Shown: positions 53,831 through 62,791, numbered from the stretch's first letter. The stretch is DNA of 64,000 bases from Actinomadura luzonensis (GCF_022664455.2 NZ_JAKRKC020000002.1:992001-1056000); one strand, 5' to 3'. Program-made: numbers and translations. The notes: generated by a model from the sequence alone, not told the origin.

Positions 53831-55278
53831 GGACCGCGCCGCGCCGCGCCCCCCGGCCGGGTGGGGCGCGGGCCGGGATCGACCGGGCGAGCTCCGGTGA
53901 CCTGGCGATGCGGGCGGTGTCGGCCGGCGGGCGGGTGCCCGAGCAGTTCGGCGTGATCCTGCCGCTCGACGGCGCCCCCGACGCCGGACGGGTGTGCGCG
54001 GTGCTGGCCGAGCGGGTGCCGCTCGTGCCCCGGCTCCGGCAGCGGCTGGTGCGGGTGCCGTTCGGGTGCGGACGTCCGGTGTGGGTGGACGATCCGGGCT
54101 TCGACGTACGCGACCGGGTGCGGCGGCGCGCCTGCCCGCCGCCCGGCGACGAGCGGGCGCTGCTGGACCTGGCCGCCGAGCTGGCCGTCACGCCGCTGTC
54201 CCCGCCGGGCTGGGCCGCCACCGTGGTCACCGGGGTGGCGGGCGCGGCCACGGCGCTGATCATCGTTCTCGACCACGTCCTGGCGGACGGCGTCGGCGGC
54301 CTGGCCATCCTCGCGGCCCTCGTCGACCCCGCCCCGCCTGACGCCCCCGACGCCTCTGGCGCTCGCCCTGGCGTCCCGGAGGCGCCCGGCGCCCGCCCTG
54401 GCGTCCCGGAGGCACCGGGCGCGCGCCCTGATGCCCCGCGCGCCGCCGTGGCGTCCGGCGGGTGTTCCCAGGCGGCCGCCGTCGCGTCGGAGCCTGGCCG
54501 CCGAGGCGTTCGCCGAGCGGGCGCGGGTGGCCCGCCGCCTGGTCCGGTCCTGGCATGACGTGCACGGCGCCGTCACCGCCGCCCGGGCCGGCCGCGCCGC
54601 CCCTGCTCGCTGCTCGGCCCCACCGGCCCCCGGCGGCGGCTGGCCGTGGTCCGCGCCGACCTGGAGCAGGTGCGCGCGGCGGCGCACCGCTCGGCGGGCA
54701 CCGTCAACGACGCCCTGCTCACGGCCGTCACCGGTGCCCTGCGCCGGCTGCTTGAGCGGCGCGGCGAGCACGTCACCACCCTGAACGTGCTGCTCCCCAC
54801 GGCGGTGCGCGCCACCGCGGCCACCACGGAGTCGCTCGGCAACGAGCTGGCCGCGATCGTGGCGCCCCTGCCCGTCACCGGCGCGCCCCGCGACCGCCTG
54901 GCCCGGGTCGCCGACGTGATGGCCGCCCGCAAGCGCCTGCCCGCCGGCCCGCTCGCCAGGGACGTGGTCGCCCCGCTGTTCCGCCTGATGGCCGGCCTCG
55001 GCCTGCACAACAGGTACCTGCGCCGCCAGCGCCGCTTCCACACCCTGCTCAGCAACGTGCGCGGCCCGGCGACGGCCCTGTCCTTCGCCGGGGCGCGGAT
55101 CACCGGCGCCGTCCCCGTCGCCGTGGGCGAGAGCGGCAACGTCACCGTCAGCTTCGGCGCCCTCTCCTACGCGGGCGTGCTCACCGTCGCCTGCGTCGCC
55201 GACCCCGCCCGCGTCCCGGAGCTGGACGAGCTCGCCGCCCTGGTCGGCGACGAGCTCGCCCGGCTCACCGCGGGCTGA
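53827..55278 (+). pseudogene. Wax ester synthase/diacylglycerol acyltransferase, two compensating frame breaks
   Basis: Reads as WS/DGAT: IDRASSGDLAMRA at the start, catalytic LDHVLADGVGG, then TVNDALLTAVTGALRRLL, SLGNELAAIVAPLP and GNVTVSFGALSYAGVLTV. The frame that starts at 53827 meets TGA at 54556. The family linker sequence (SRRSLAAEAFAERARVARRL) is in the next frame from about 54460 to 54600, and the C-terminal half returns to the first frame. So two opposite indels lie near 54320-54480 and 54600, the first in or near a 30-bp repeat. Either a pseudogene or sequencing error. A working copy would make storage lipids. Confidence 0.78.
54358..54447 (+). repeat. 30-bp tandem repeats in the WS/DGAT gene
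   Basis: Two near-identical 30-bp units (54358-54387, 54388-54417) and a third decayed one encode GARPGVPEAP-like peptides, at the place where the reading frame is lost. Confidence 0.85.
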
Positions 55279-55316
55279 GCGGCCGCGGGCGTCGTGCCCG
55301 GCGGGGCCGGGCGGAC

Positions 55317-55330
55317 GGGACCAAGGACCC
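55317..55330 (+). promoter_or_regulatory. DosR/DevR-like box
   Basis: GGGACCAAGGACCC, 9 of 10 matches, 77 bp before the USP start. Confidence 0.6.
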
Positions 55331-55338
55331 GCGTATCC

Positions 55339-55351
55339 GGGACCTCGTCCC
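55339..55351. promoter_or_regulatory. GGGAC-CTC-GTCCC palindrome
   Basis: Perfect DosR-type arms but with a 3-bp instead of 4-bp centre; 56 bp before the USP start. Confidence 0.4.
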
Positions 55352-55407
55352 CGGGCCGCCGGGCGCGCGCCGCGCGAGCCTGGAAGGGAGAGCGGAGGAG
55401 GTACGTG

Positions 55408-56247
55408 ATGACCAGGCACATCATGGTCGGCGTGGACGGTTCCGCACCCGCGACGGCCGCCGTGGACTGGGCCGTGGCCGACGCCGGCGGCAGGGGGCTC
55501 GCGCTGCGCCTCGTGCACGTGTGCGAGCAGTGGCCCTACGGCCCGGACAGCATCGAGTACTGCGAGGGCACGCTGGCCGCGGCCGGCGACCGGGCCCGCG
55601 CCCTGGACCGCGGCGTCCAGGTGACGACCGACCTGCTGCCCGGCAACGTCATCGAGACCCTGATCAAGGAGTCGGCGGCGGCGGACACCGTGGTGCTGGG
55701 CAGCCGGGGCCTCGGCGGGTTCGCCGGGCTGATCCTCGGCTCGGTCGGCATGGGGCTGGCCGGGCACGCCGCCGGGCCGGTGGTGATCGTGCGCGGGCCC
55801 GCGCGGGCACGGCACGACCTGGTGGTCGTCGGCGACGACGGGTCGGAGCACTCGGCGGTGGCCGTGGAGTACGCGATCGAGCAGGCGCGGGCCCGCAACG
55901 CCGCGCTGCACGTGGTCTACGCCTGGCAGTCGCCGCTGATGTCGCCGTACGCGGCGGCGTACAACAGCCTGCTGGAGGAGGACTTCCAGCAGGCGGCGCG
56001 GGCGGCGGCCGAGCGGGTGGCGCCGTGGCGGGAGAAGAACCCCGACGTGCGGATCACCGACGAGCAGCTTCCCGGGCACCCGGTGAACGCCCTGATCAAG
56101 ACGGGCGCGACCGCGGACCTGGTGGTCGTGGGCTCGCGCGGCCGGGGCGGTTTCGCCTCGGCGGTGCTCGGCTCCGTCAGCCACGCGGTGCTGCACCACG
56201 TGACCTGCCCGGTCGCGGTGATCAGGCCGCGCCACGACGGCAGGTGA
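55408..56247 (+). CDS. Tandem universal stress protein
   Basis: 279 residues, two USP domains (about 3-140 and 147-277): IMVGVDGSAPATAAVDWAV and LVVVGDDGSEHSAVAVEYAI begin each, and GSRGLGGFAGLILGSVG and GSRGRGGFASAVLGSVS hold the ATP-binding G-2x-G-9x-G(S/T) motif, here intact in both. Rv2623-type USPs bind ATP and slow growth in dormancy. ATG at 55408 (after a GTG) with GGAGGAGG upstream. Two DosR-like boxes precede it; a terminator follows. Confidence 0.93.
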   Translation: MTRHIMVGVDGSAPATAAVDWAVADAGGRGLALRLVHVCEQWPYGPDSIEYCEGTLAAAGDRARALDRGVQVTTDLLPGNVIETLIKESAAADTVVLGSRGLGGFAGLILGSVGMGLAGHAAGPVVIVRGPARARHDLVVVGDDGSEHSAVAVEYAIEQARARNAALHVVYAWQSPLMSPYAAAYNSLLEEDFQQAARAAAERVAPWREKNPDVRITDEQLPGHPVNALIKTGATADLVVVGSRGRGGFASAVLGSVSHAVLHHVTCPVAVIRPRHDGR

Positions 56248-56266
56248 GCGGCGGGCGCACGCGGAC

Positions 56267-56304
56267 GCGCGCCGGGGCGGGTTCGTGGGCCCGTCCCGGC
56301 GCGC
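56267..56304. terminator. Terminator between USP and DUF4342 genes
   Basis: GCGCGCCGGGGCGGG (56267-56281) pairs with CCCGTCCCGGCGCGC (56290-56304) with one G-T pair, followed by TTCTT. Serves two convergent genes. Confidence 0.65.
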
Positions 56305-56319
56305 GTTCTTCCCGGGCCG

Positions 56320-56712
56320 TCAGGCCTGAGTGGCGCCGGCCTTGGCCGCCGGCTTGGCGGCCTGCACCGGCTTGGGGGTCTTCGGCTTCGGGGGCTCCGC
56401 CTTCGGGATCTCCGCCTTCGGAAGCTCGGCCGGGACCGTGGGGGCGGCCGGGGGCGCGGGCTCGTCCGGCTCGGCGGCCCGCTCGATCTGCAGCTTCCAC
56501 TCGGCGGCCACGGCGGCCAGCGCGGCCGCGGCGGTCACGACGGGCGCCGCGACGAACGCCACCACGCCGAACGTCACCGGGACCTCCAGCACGGTCCGCC
56601 CGTGGGAGTCCTTCACGATCACGCGGCGGACGTTGCCCTCGTGGAGCAGGTGCTTGATCCGGCCGGCGAGCTCAGAGCCGCGTACTTTGACCTCTTCCTT
56701 CGTGACGGTCAT
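56320..56712 (-). CDS. DUF4342 protein with membrane segment and Pro/Lys-rich tail
   Basis: 130 residues: VKVRGSELAGRIKHLLHEGN then VRRVIVKDSHGRTVLEVPVT is the DUF4342 signature; the following VTFGVVAFVAAPVVTAAAAL could be a membrane helix. The last ~50 residues are PKAEPPKPKTPKP-like, suiting wall or protein contacts. AAAGGGGAG is 7 nt before the ATG. Function unknown; the domain is common in stress-type gene clusters. Confidence 0.8.
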   Translation of the reverse strand: MTVTKEEVKVRGSELAGRIKHLLHEGNVRRVIVKDSHGRTVLEVPVTFGVVAFVAAPVVTAAAALAAVAAEWKLQIERAAEPDEPAPPAAPTVPAELPKAEIPKAEPPKPKTPKPVQAAKPAAKAGATQA

Positions 56713-56773
56713 CGTCGTGCTCCCCTTTCTTGTCTCACCCTTCCAGCCTCCGTCCGCCACGCCCGTACCGGAG

Positions 56774-56787
56774 GGGGCGAAGGACCC
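56774..56787 (-). promoter_or_regulatory. DosR/DevR-like box
   Basis: Minus strand GGGTCCTTCGCCCC, 8 of 10 matches, 61 bp before the DUF4342 start. Confidence 0.5.
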
Positions 56788-56839
56788 GACTCCGTGGCCC
56801 GGTGGTCCCGAACCGGGCACCGGGGGTCGGTGGGCGGGG

Positions 56840-57463
56840 TCAGAGCGCGGGGGCGCGCACCAGGGCCGACAGCAGCGCCGCCATGTCGCTCACCGCCAGC
56901 ACGTGGTCCACGATGTCGTCCCGGCTGATCACGGCCTGCGGCATGGAGAAGTAGTCGCTGGAGGCGGCGTCGCTGGCGACGACCGTGCCGCCGAAACGGT
57001 GCACGGCCGTGGCCCCGGTCGCGCCGTCGGTGCCGTGCCCGGACAGGACCACCGCGATGGCGTCCGGGCCGCAGGCCAGCGCCAGGCTGGTCAGCAGCAG
57101 GTCGGCGGAGGGGCGGGGCGGCGGGGTCGGGCCCGACTCGATGAGCGCGAGCCGCCGGTCGGCGGTGACGAGCAGGTGGTGGCCGGGCGGCGCGACCACG
57201 ACCCGGCCGGGTTCGAGCGGTTCGCCGTCCAGCGCCTGGGCCACGGGCAGGGCGGTGTGGCGGCGCAGGATCTCCGGCAGGAGGCTGGGGTAGGTGGGCG
57301 AGATGTGCTGCAGCACGATGACGGCGGCGGGCAGGCCGGCCGGCAGCCCGGCCAGGACCAGGCCCGTCGCGGCCAGGCCCCCGGCCGAGGACACGATGGC
57401 GACGACGGGGAACCTGCCGGGACGCGGCCGTCCGTTCTCCGGATGGACGGTTCCGGGCAGCAT
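56840..57463 (-). CDS. Stand-alone CheB-type methylesterase domain
   Basis: 207 residues equal to the catalytic half of CheB without a receiver domain: VAIVSSAGGLAA (nucleophile Ser), VLQHISPTYPSLLPEIL (His) and VLSGHGTDGATGA (Asp). FSMPQAVISRDDIVDHV matches the CheB C-terminus. No chemotaxis genes are nearby, so it probably removes methyl groups from, or binds, another protein. ATG at 57463 is preferred for its GGAGGAGAGGGG; ATG 57490 and GTG 57499 are alternatives. Confidence 0.82.
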   Translation of the reverse strand: MLPGTVHPENGRPRPGRFPVVAIVSSAGGLAATGLVLAGLPAGLPAAVIVLQHISPTYPSLLPEILRRHTALPVAQALDGEPLEPGRVVVAPPGHHLLVTADRRLALIESGPTPPPRPSADLLLTSLALACGPDAIAVVLSGHGTDGATGATAVHRFGGTVVASDAASSDYFSMPQAVISRDDIVDHVLAVSDMAALLSALVRAPAL

Positions 57464-57517
57464 GCCAGCACCCCTCTCCTCCTTCGCCATTCTGCTCACC
57501 GCTCATCTCAGGCGGTA

Positions 57518-57531
57518 GGGCCGTAGGTCCT
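57518..57531 (-). promoter_or_regulatory. DosR/DevR-like box
   Basis: Minus strand AGGACCTACGGCCC, 8 of 10 matches, 55 bp before the CheB-like start and just after the nitroreductase stop. Confidence 0.45.
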
Positions 57532-57537
57532 GAGGCG

Positions 57538-58497
57538 TCAGCCCGTCTCCGCCACGAGGTCGCCCGCCGGCCGCCGGGGCGCGCGGGCCACCACCGGCCC
57601 GTACCCGAGCCGTATGATCATCTGCGGGTGCCCGTGCCGGGTGCGCGGGTCCGCGCGCCGCCGCATGTCCCGCAGGTCCAGCGGCTGGTTCAGGAACGAC
57701 GCCGACACCTGGTGCCCGGCCGCCACGAGCAGCACCCGCTGCAGCGCCTGCCCCGCCCGCAGCCAGTCCGGCGGCTCGTCCCCGGAGGTCGCCAGCACCG
57801 CGAGCTGCGGGCGCGGCTCGAACGCCGCCCCGCCCGAGCGGCGGCCGAAGTCCCGCACCGGGTCCATCACGGTGGTGGCCGCCGGGCCCTGCACGTACGA
57901 GGGCACGCCGTGCCCGCCGGTCCACGCCCGCAGCTCCGCCAGGTACTCCTTGTCGCGGGCCAGCTCGTCCTGGGCGATCGCGGCGTAGTCGAGCATGTCC
58001 ATGGCCGAGCGCCGGTCCAGGACGATCAGCCTGGCCCGTTCGAGCGCCGCGGCCGTGCGCAGCTCCGACAGCACCGGCGCCGGGATCAGCCGCTCGGCGT
58101 ACGGCCTGCGGCTGGTCCGCCGTACCGGGATGAGCTCGTACAGCTGCCTGGCCTCGGCGGAGGCCCGTACCCGCGTGCCGATCCGCACGGCGGCCAGCAG
58201 GTCCGGCCGCTCACGGGGGTCGGGCAGCAGCCGCACGGCGGGCGCGCGCCCGGCCGCCCGCGCCGCCATGCGCAGGTTGAACAGCGCGGCCCCGCAGCTC
58301 ACGTGCAGGGAACGGCCGCGCGGGTCGCTCACCCGCAGCCAGCGGTCCCAGTCGGCCAGCAGCTCGACCAGCTCGCCGTGGAGCACCCGGAACCGCCACG
58401 GCTGCGTGTTGTTCACCGAGGGCGCCTGCCCGGCCGCCACGATCAGCCGCCTGATCGCGAGGTCGGCGGGGCGCGGAGTGGGATGTGACGTGAACAT
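57538..58497 (-). CDS. Acg-family nitroreductase-like protein
   Basis: 319 residues: APSVNNTQPWRFRVLHGELV at residues ~25-44 is the FMN-binding start of the Acg family; RRTSRRPYAERLIP and GHQVSASFLNQPLDL follow. Acg proteins (Rv2032 and others) keep two nitroreductase-like halves, bind FMN and are DosR-regulated; they may store flavin. Divergent from the flavoprotein gene, with three DosR-like boxes between. Confidence 0.9.
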   Translation of the reverse strand: MFTSHPTPRPADLAIRRLIVAAGQAPSVNNTQPWRFRVLHGELVELLADWDRWLRVSDPRGRSLHVSCGAALFNLRMAARAAGRAPAVRLLPDPRERPDLLAAVRIGTRVRASAEARQLYELIPVRRTSRRPYAERLIPAPVLSELRTAAALERARLIVLDRRSAMDMLDYAAIAQDELARDKEYLAELRAWTGGHGVPSYVQGPAATTVMDPVRDFGRRSGGAAFEPRPQLAVLATSGDEPPDWLRAGQALQRVLLVAAGHQVSASFLNQPLDLRDMRRRADPRTRHGHPQMIIRLGYGPVVARAPRRPAGDLVAETG

Positions 58498-58583
58498 GAC
58501 CTACCTCCCTGTTCCCACGCTGGTCATCGCGGCCGGCGGGGGACAGAGCCGGAGGTCCTGCCGAAGGTCCCGCCCCTTGGACG

Positions 58584-58597
58584 GGGACCAACGCCGC
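58584..58597 (+). promoter_or_regulatory. DosR/DevR-like box
   Basis: GGGACCAACGCCGC, 8 of 10 matches, in the 187-bp divergent region; a weaker minus-strand copy (7 of 10) lies at 58558-58571. Confidence 0.45.
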
Positions 58598-58605
58598 CGC
58601 GCCCG

Positions 58606-58619
58606 GGGACCTTCGCCCC
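58606..58619 (+). promoter_or_regulatory. DosR/DevR-like box
   Basis: GGGACCTTCGCCCC inside the larger palindrome CGGGGACCTTCGCCCCG, 9 of 10 matches, 66 bp before the flavoprotein start. Same core as 51983-51996. Confidence 0.65.
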
Positions 58620-58684
58620 GTTGCGGCGCGGCCCCCGCTTGGGAGGCTGGAAGCGGGGACGCCCGCCGGAAGGTCGTGATCGAG

Positions 58685-59725
58685 ATGCGCGAGAAGGTCC
58701 TCGTACTGGGCGGCGGATTCGGCGGGCTCACCGCCGCGCTCCGCGTCAAGCGCGCGCTGGGGCAGGACGCCGACGTCACCGTGGTCTCGGCCGCCGACCG
58801 GTTCCTGTACACGCCGTCGCTCGCCCGGCTCCCGTTCGGCCGGCGGCGGCCGGAGGAGCTGGGCTTCCCGCTGGCGCCGACGTTGTGGATGCGCGAGGTG
58901 CGGTTCGCGCAGGCGACGGTGACCGCGATCGACCCGGCCGCCCGGCTGGTGCGGACCACGGCCGGCGAGCACCCCTACGACCACCTCGTCGTCGCCACCG
59001 GCTGCCGCGACGACCTCGCCGCCCTGCCGGGCCTGGCGGAGGCCGACGGCGCCTGGTCGGTCACGACCCTGGAGGGCGCCCTGCGGGCGGGGGAGGGCTG
59101 GCGGGCCTTCCTCGACGATCCCGGGCCCGTCGTGGTCGGCGCCGCGCAGGGCGCGTGCTGCCCCGGGCTCGCCCGCGCCTTCCTCGCCGCCCTGACGGCG
59201 GAGCTGCGGCGGGCCGGGCTGCGCGAGCGGACGCCCATCGCGTACGTGACCGCCGGCGGTGAGCGGCGGCTCGCGGCCGCGCTGGAGCGCCAGGGCGTGC
59301 AGGCCGTCACCGGCGCCGTCATGACCGAGGCCGCCCCCGGCAAGCTGCGGCTGGCCGACGGGACGACGCTGGCCTACGCGTACGCGATGATCGTGCCGCC
59401 CTCGGCCGGCCAGGACGTCGTGCGCGCCGTGCCCGGCCTGACCGACGCCAGGGGCTTCGTGCCCGTTCTGGACACCTGCCGGTCACGCGCCCACCCCGGC
59501 CTGTACGCCGTCGGCACGGCCACCGGCCCCGGGGCGGGGCCGCACGCCACCGCCCAGGCGCGCGTGGCGGCGGTCAACATCGCCGCCGCGATCCGCGGCG
59601 AGCCGCCCGCCGCCTACCGGCCGGGCCTCGCCGTCCCGGCGCCGCCGCGCTCGCGCGCCGCCGGAGCCCTGTTCGAGAAGTACTACCTCTGGAAGGCCAG
59701 GCACGGCTACGTACGGCTGCCGTGA
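58685..59725 (+). CDS. NDH-2/sulfide:quinone reductase-like flavoprotein
   Basis: 346 residues: VLVLGGGFGGLTAALRVKRA is the FAD-binding fold; DHLVVATGCRDDL and a C-terminal PGLYAVGTATGPGAGPHAT FAD segment follow. VVVGAAQGACCPG (Cys158/Cys159) resembles the conserved GAxxGAxC region of sulfide:quinone reductases. With a persulfide dioxygenase 8 kb away, sulfide oxidation is possible, but a quinone reductase role is equally likely. Coupled by GTGA to the dehydrogenase gene. Confidence 0.8.
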   Translation: MREKVLVLGGGFGGLTAALRVKRALGQDADVTVVSAADRFLYTPSLARLPFGRRRPEELGFPLAPTLWMREVRFAQATVTAIDPAARLVRTTAGEHPYDHLVVATGCRDDLAALPGLAEADGAWSVTTLEGALRAGEGWRAFLDDPGPVVVGAAQGACCPGLARAFLAALTAELRRAGLRERTPIAYVTAGGERRLAAALERQGVQAVTGAVMTEAAPGKLRLADGTTLAYAYAMIVPPSAGQDVVRAVPGLTDARGFVPVLDTCRSRAHPGLYAVGTATGPGAGPHATAQARVAAVNIAAAIRGEPPAAYRPGLAVPAPPRSRAAGALFEKYYLWKARHGYVRLP

Positions 59726-60858
59726 CGGCGGAGAAGGTGAGGGACTTGGTACGCGAGATCACAGCCGCGTGGCAGGCGGACGAGCTGGGACCGGCGAAGG
59801 TGGTGTTCCTGCGGCCGATGCCGCGGATGGCCGCCGTCGTCGTGATCGACAACGTCACGCTCGGGCCCGCGATCGGCGGGGTGCGGATGACGCCCACGGT
59901 GTCCGTCGCCGAGGTGGCCCGGCTGGCGCGGGCGATGACGCTGAAGAACGCCGCGGCGGGGCTGCCGCACGGGGGCGGCAAGTCGGGCATCTACCTCGCG
60001 CCCAGCATGGACGGCGCGCCGCGCGAGCGCGAGATGCGCGCCTTCGCCCGCGCCATCGAGCAGCTCACCGACTACATCCCCGGCCCCGACATGGGCACCG
60101 ACGAGAGCTGCATGGCCGCCGTGCACGACGAGATCGGGCGCGCGGTGGGGCTGCCCGCGGTGCTCGGCGGCATCCCGCTCGACGAGCTGGGCGCCACCGG
60201 CCACGGCCTGGCCTGCTGCGCCGACGCGCTGGCCGCCGACAAGGTCCTGGAGCTGGACGGCGCCCGCGTGGTCGTGCAGGGGTTCGGCGCGGTCGGCGCG
60301 CACGCGGCGCGCTTCCTCGCCGAGCGCGGCGCGCGGGTGATCGCCGTGTCCGACGTGCTCGGGGCGACGTACCGGGCGAGCGGGCTGGACGTGCCCGCCC
60401 TGCTGGACGCCAAGCGGGCGGGGGAGCCGGTCGGCTCCTTCCGCGGCGGGGTGCGCTGCGAGCGCGACGACATCCTGTGGCTGGAGTGCGAGATCCTCGT
60501 CCCCGCCGCCGGGCCCGACGTCCTGACCGCGCACAACGCGGGACGGGTGCGCGCCAGGACCGTGCTGCAGGGGGCCAACATCCCGGCCACCGCCGAGGCG
60601 GAGCGCATCCTGCACCAGCGCGGGGTGCTGTGCGTGCCGGACATCATCGCCAACGCCGGGGGCGTCATCTGCGCGGCCGTCGAGCAGCGGGGCGGCGGCC
60701 GGGCGCAGGCGTTCGGCACCATCGAGGAGAAGATCCGGGCGAACACCGCCGAGCTGCTGGACCGGCTCGCGGCGGCCGACGTCGCGCCGCGCGAGGCGGC
60801 GACGGCGATGGCGCTGGACCGGCTGCGCACCGCCGCCGCCTACCGCCGCCACTTCTGA
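59722..60858 (+). CDS. Glu/Leu/Phe/Val dehydrogenase
   Basis: 378 residues: PAIGGVRMTPTVSVAEVARLA, LPHGGGKSGI (catalytic lysine), YIPGPDMGTDE, GATGHGLACCADA, VVVQGFGAVGAHAARFLAERG (NAD fold) and ILVPAAGPDVLT are family motifs. Reversible oxidative deamination of an amino acid with NAD(P). Shorter than hexameric GDH (~445), nearer to leucine/phenylalanine dehydrogenases. GTG start overlaps the flavoprotein stop, so the two redox enzymes are made together. Confidence 0.9.
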   Translation: MTAEKVRDLVREITAAWQADELGPAKVVFLRPMPRMAAVVVIDNVTLGPAIGGVRMTPTVSVAEVARLARAMTLKNAAAGLPHGGGKSGIYLAPSMDGAPREREMRAFARAIEQLTDYIPGPDMGTDESCMAAVHDEIGRAVGLPAVLGGIPLDELGATGHGLACCADALAADKVLELDGARVVVQGFGAVGAHAARFLAERGARVIAVSDVLGATYRASGLDVPALLDAKRAGEPVGSFRGGVRCERDDILWLECEILVPAAGPDVLTAHNAGRVRARTVLQGANIPATAEAERILHQRGVLCVPDIIANAGGVICAAVEQRGGGRAQAFGTIEEKIRANTAELLDRLAAADVAPREAATAMALDRLRTAAAYRRHF

Positions 60859-60889
60859 CGGCCCCGGCGCCGCCCCTGCCCGCACCACG

Positions 60890-60998
60890 CCCGCCCTCGC
60901 CCGGCACCACCCGCGCCCGCACCAGGCCCGCCCTCGCCCGGCACCACCGCCTCGGCCGGCCGGGCTCGCGCTGCCGGGCTCGCGCTGCCGGGCTCGCG
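60890..60998. repeat. Direct repeats between convergent dehydrogenase and MshC-like genes
   Basis: A 21-bp sequence starting CCCGCCCTCG occurs at 60890-60910 and 60927-60947, and a 14-bp CGGGCTCGCGCTGC unit is repeated two and two-thirds times at 60961-60998. No clear terminator hairpin is seen in the gap. Confidence 0.8.
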
Positions 60999-61001
60999 CG
61001 G

Positions 61002-62125
61002 TCAGGTGAGGGCGAGCACGCCGAGGACGGTACGGGCGGCGAGTCCGCCCTCGTCCTCGGCGATCGCCAGCGCCGCGGGCACGTCCCGGTCGTCCAGCAG
61101 GGCGCGGACCGCCGCCGCGCGGGCCGCCTCCGACGAGCCGGGCCGCCCGCCGCCGTGTGCAGCCGGTCCAGCCGGGCGGCGGCCGCCTCGGCCGCGCCCG
61201 GCGCGTAGTCCCAGTCCTGCCGCCATGGGTGGCCGAGCAGCATCAGGCGCAGCGCCGCCGCCGGATGGCGGGCCAGCAGGTCGGCGGTGAAGACCAGGTT
61301 CCCCGCCGACTTGGCCATCTTGGCGCCGTCCACCCGCACCACGCCGACGTGCAGCCAGGCCCGCGCGAACGGCCGCACCCCGGTCACCGCCTCGGCCATC
61401 GCCGCCTCGTAGGCGTGGTGGGGGAAGCGCAGGTCGCCGCCGCCGGCGTGCACGTCCAGCGCCGGGCCGAACGTGGTCAGCGCCATGGCCGCGCACTCCG
61501 CGTGCCAGCCCGGCCGGCCCGGCCCCCAGGGGCTCGGCCAGGCGGGGCCGTTGTCCCGGGACGGCAGCCAGACTGTCACGTCCAGCGGGTCCTTCTTGCC
61601 CGGGTCGTCCGGGTGGTCGCCGTACTCGGCCAGCAGCGGCAGCGCCGCCTCCCTGCCGAGCCCGGCCCGCTCGGGCACGCCCGCGCCCCGGAAACGCACG
61701 CCGCCGTCGCTGACGTAGGCGTGCCCGGCGTCCACCAGCGCGGCGGCCAGCGCGATGACCTGGGGGACGTGGTTGTGGGCGCGCGGCTCGTACGTCACCG
61801 GGGCCACGCCCAGCGCCGCCATGTCGTGCTCGAAGTGGAACTGCTGGACCGCGGCGAAGCTGTCGTACGGGCTGCCGGCCCGCCGCGCGGCGCTGGTCAG
61901 CACGTCGTCCACGTCGGTGACGTTGCGGCACACCTCGACGCGCACGCCCGCGTGCCGCAGCACCCGCGCCGCCGCGTCGGCCCACACGAACGTCCTGGCG
62001 TGCCCGAGATGCGTGGTGTCGTACGGGGTGATGCCGCACACGTACATGCGGGCCCGCCCGACGAGCGGCAGCCGCCGGCCGCCGAGCACCGGGGGCGGGC
62101 TGACGGGGCCGGTGAGGTGGGACAT
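61002..62125 (-). pseudogene. MshC-like cysteine ligase with C-terminal frame break
   Basis: About 374 residues if one base is restored. MYVCGITPYDTTHLGHARTF (HIGH-like, with the CGITPYD form of mycothiol ligase MshC, not CGPTVYD of cysteinyl-tRNA synthetase), WHAECAAMA zinc region and KMAKSAGN (KMSKS). Near 61150, inside a GCGGCGGGCGGCC run, the frame shifts: the natural C-terminus (SSEAARAAAVRALLDD to VLALT) continues one base out of frame. Unrepaired, translation would run on about 490 nt. Likely a second MshC-type paralogue. ATG has GGGGGAG before it. Confidence 0.75.
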
Positions 62126-62136
62126 CCCGCTCCCCC

Positions 62137-62607
62137 TCACGCGTCCGCGCCGGTCAGCTCGACGACGACCTCGGGTGGCTGGTGCAGCGTGTTGTGCACG
62201 GTGCAGCGCGAGATCACGGCCAGGAACGCGGGCCGCCGCTCGGCCGGCAGCCCGGGCGCGGCCACCCGCAGCCGCACGGCGGCGACCCGGGCGGGCCGGT
62301 CGGCGGCCAGGCCGAAGTCGGCCGTCACCCGCAGCCCGTCCCGCGCCGCCCCGTGGCGGGACAGGAAGCGCCCGGCGTAGTACGCCACGCACGAGGCCAG
62401 GGAGGCGACGAACAGCTCGGTCGGCGTCGGGCCGCGGTCCGTCCCGCCGTCGCGGACCGGCTGGTCGGCCGTCAGCGTGTGGTCCCGCACAGTGATCGAG
62501 TAGGACTCGCCGCCGGTGTGCGCCACCTCGACCCGTCCGGGCGGCGCCTGGGCGGGCCGGGGCGGCGCGGGGGCCTGGGGGAGGGTCGTGGCGTTGCGGG
62601 CGTCCAT
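62137..62607 (-). CDS. OsmC-family peroxiredoxin
   Basis: 156 residues with the two redox cysteines in SLASCVAYYAGRFL and ISRCTVHNTL, the OsmC/Ohr arrangement. It reduces organic hydroperoxides or handles persulfides. The N-terminal ~25 residues are Pro/Ala-rich and extra. GAAGGAGAT precedes the ATG. 11 nt upstream of the MshC-like gene, suggesting an operon linking thiol supply and peroxide defence. Confidence 0.9.
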   Translation of the reverse strand: MDARNATTLPQAPAPPRPAQAPPGRVEVAHTGGESYSITVRDHTLTADQPVRDGGTDRGPTPTELFVASLASCVAYYAGRFLSRHGAARDGLRVTADFGLAADRPARVAAVRLRVAAPGLPAERRPAFLAVISRCTVHNTLHQPPEVVVELTGADA

Positions 62608-62679
62608 GGTGATCTCCTTCGTTCGCCAGGGAACACGCGGTGACCCTTCAGGTGTAGGCCGGAGGAGGGGAGATGGGGA

Positions 62680-62693
62680 GGGCCCAAAGCCCT
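62680..62693 (+). promoter_or_regulatory. Weak DosR/DevR-like box
   Basis: GGGCCCAAAGCCCT within the palindrome GAGGGCCCAAAGCCCTC; 7 of 10 matches, 73 bp before the OsmC start. Confidence 0.35.
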
Positions 62694-62791
62694 CACCGGC
62701 GCGCCTTCGGGCCCCCGCCCGCCCGCTCGCGGGCTCGCGGGGATCGGCGGGCCGGCCCGCCGGGTCAGCCGGGCGGGTCGGGCCCGTCAGG

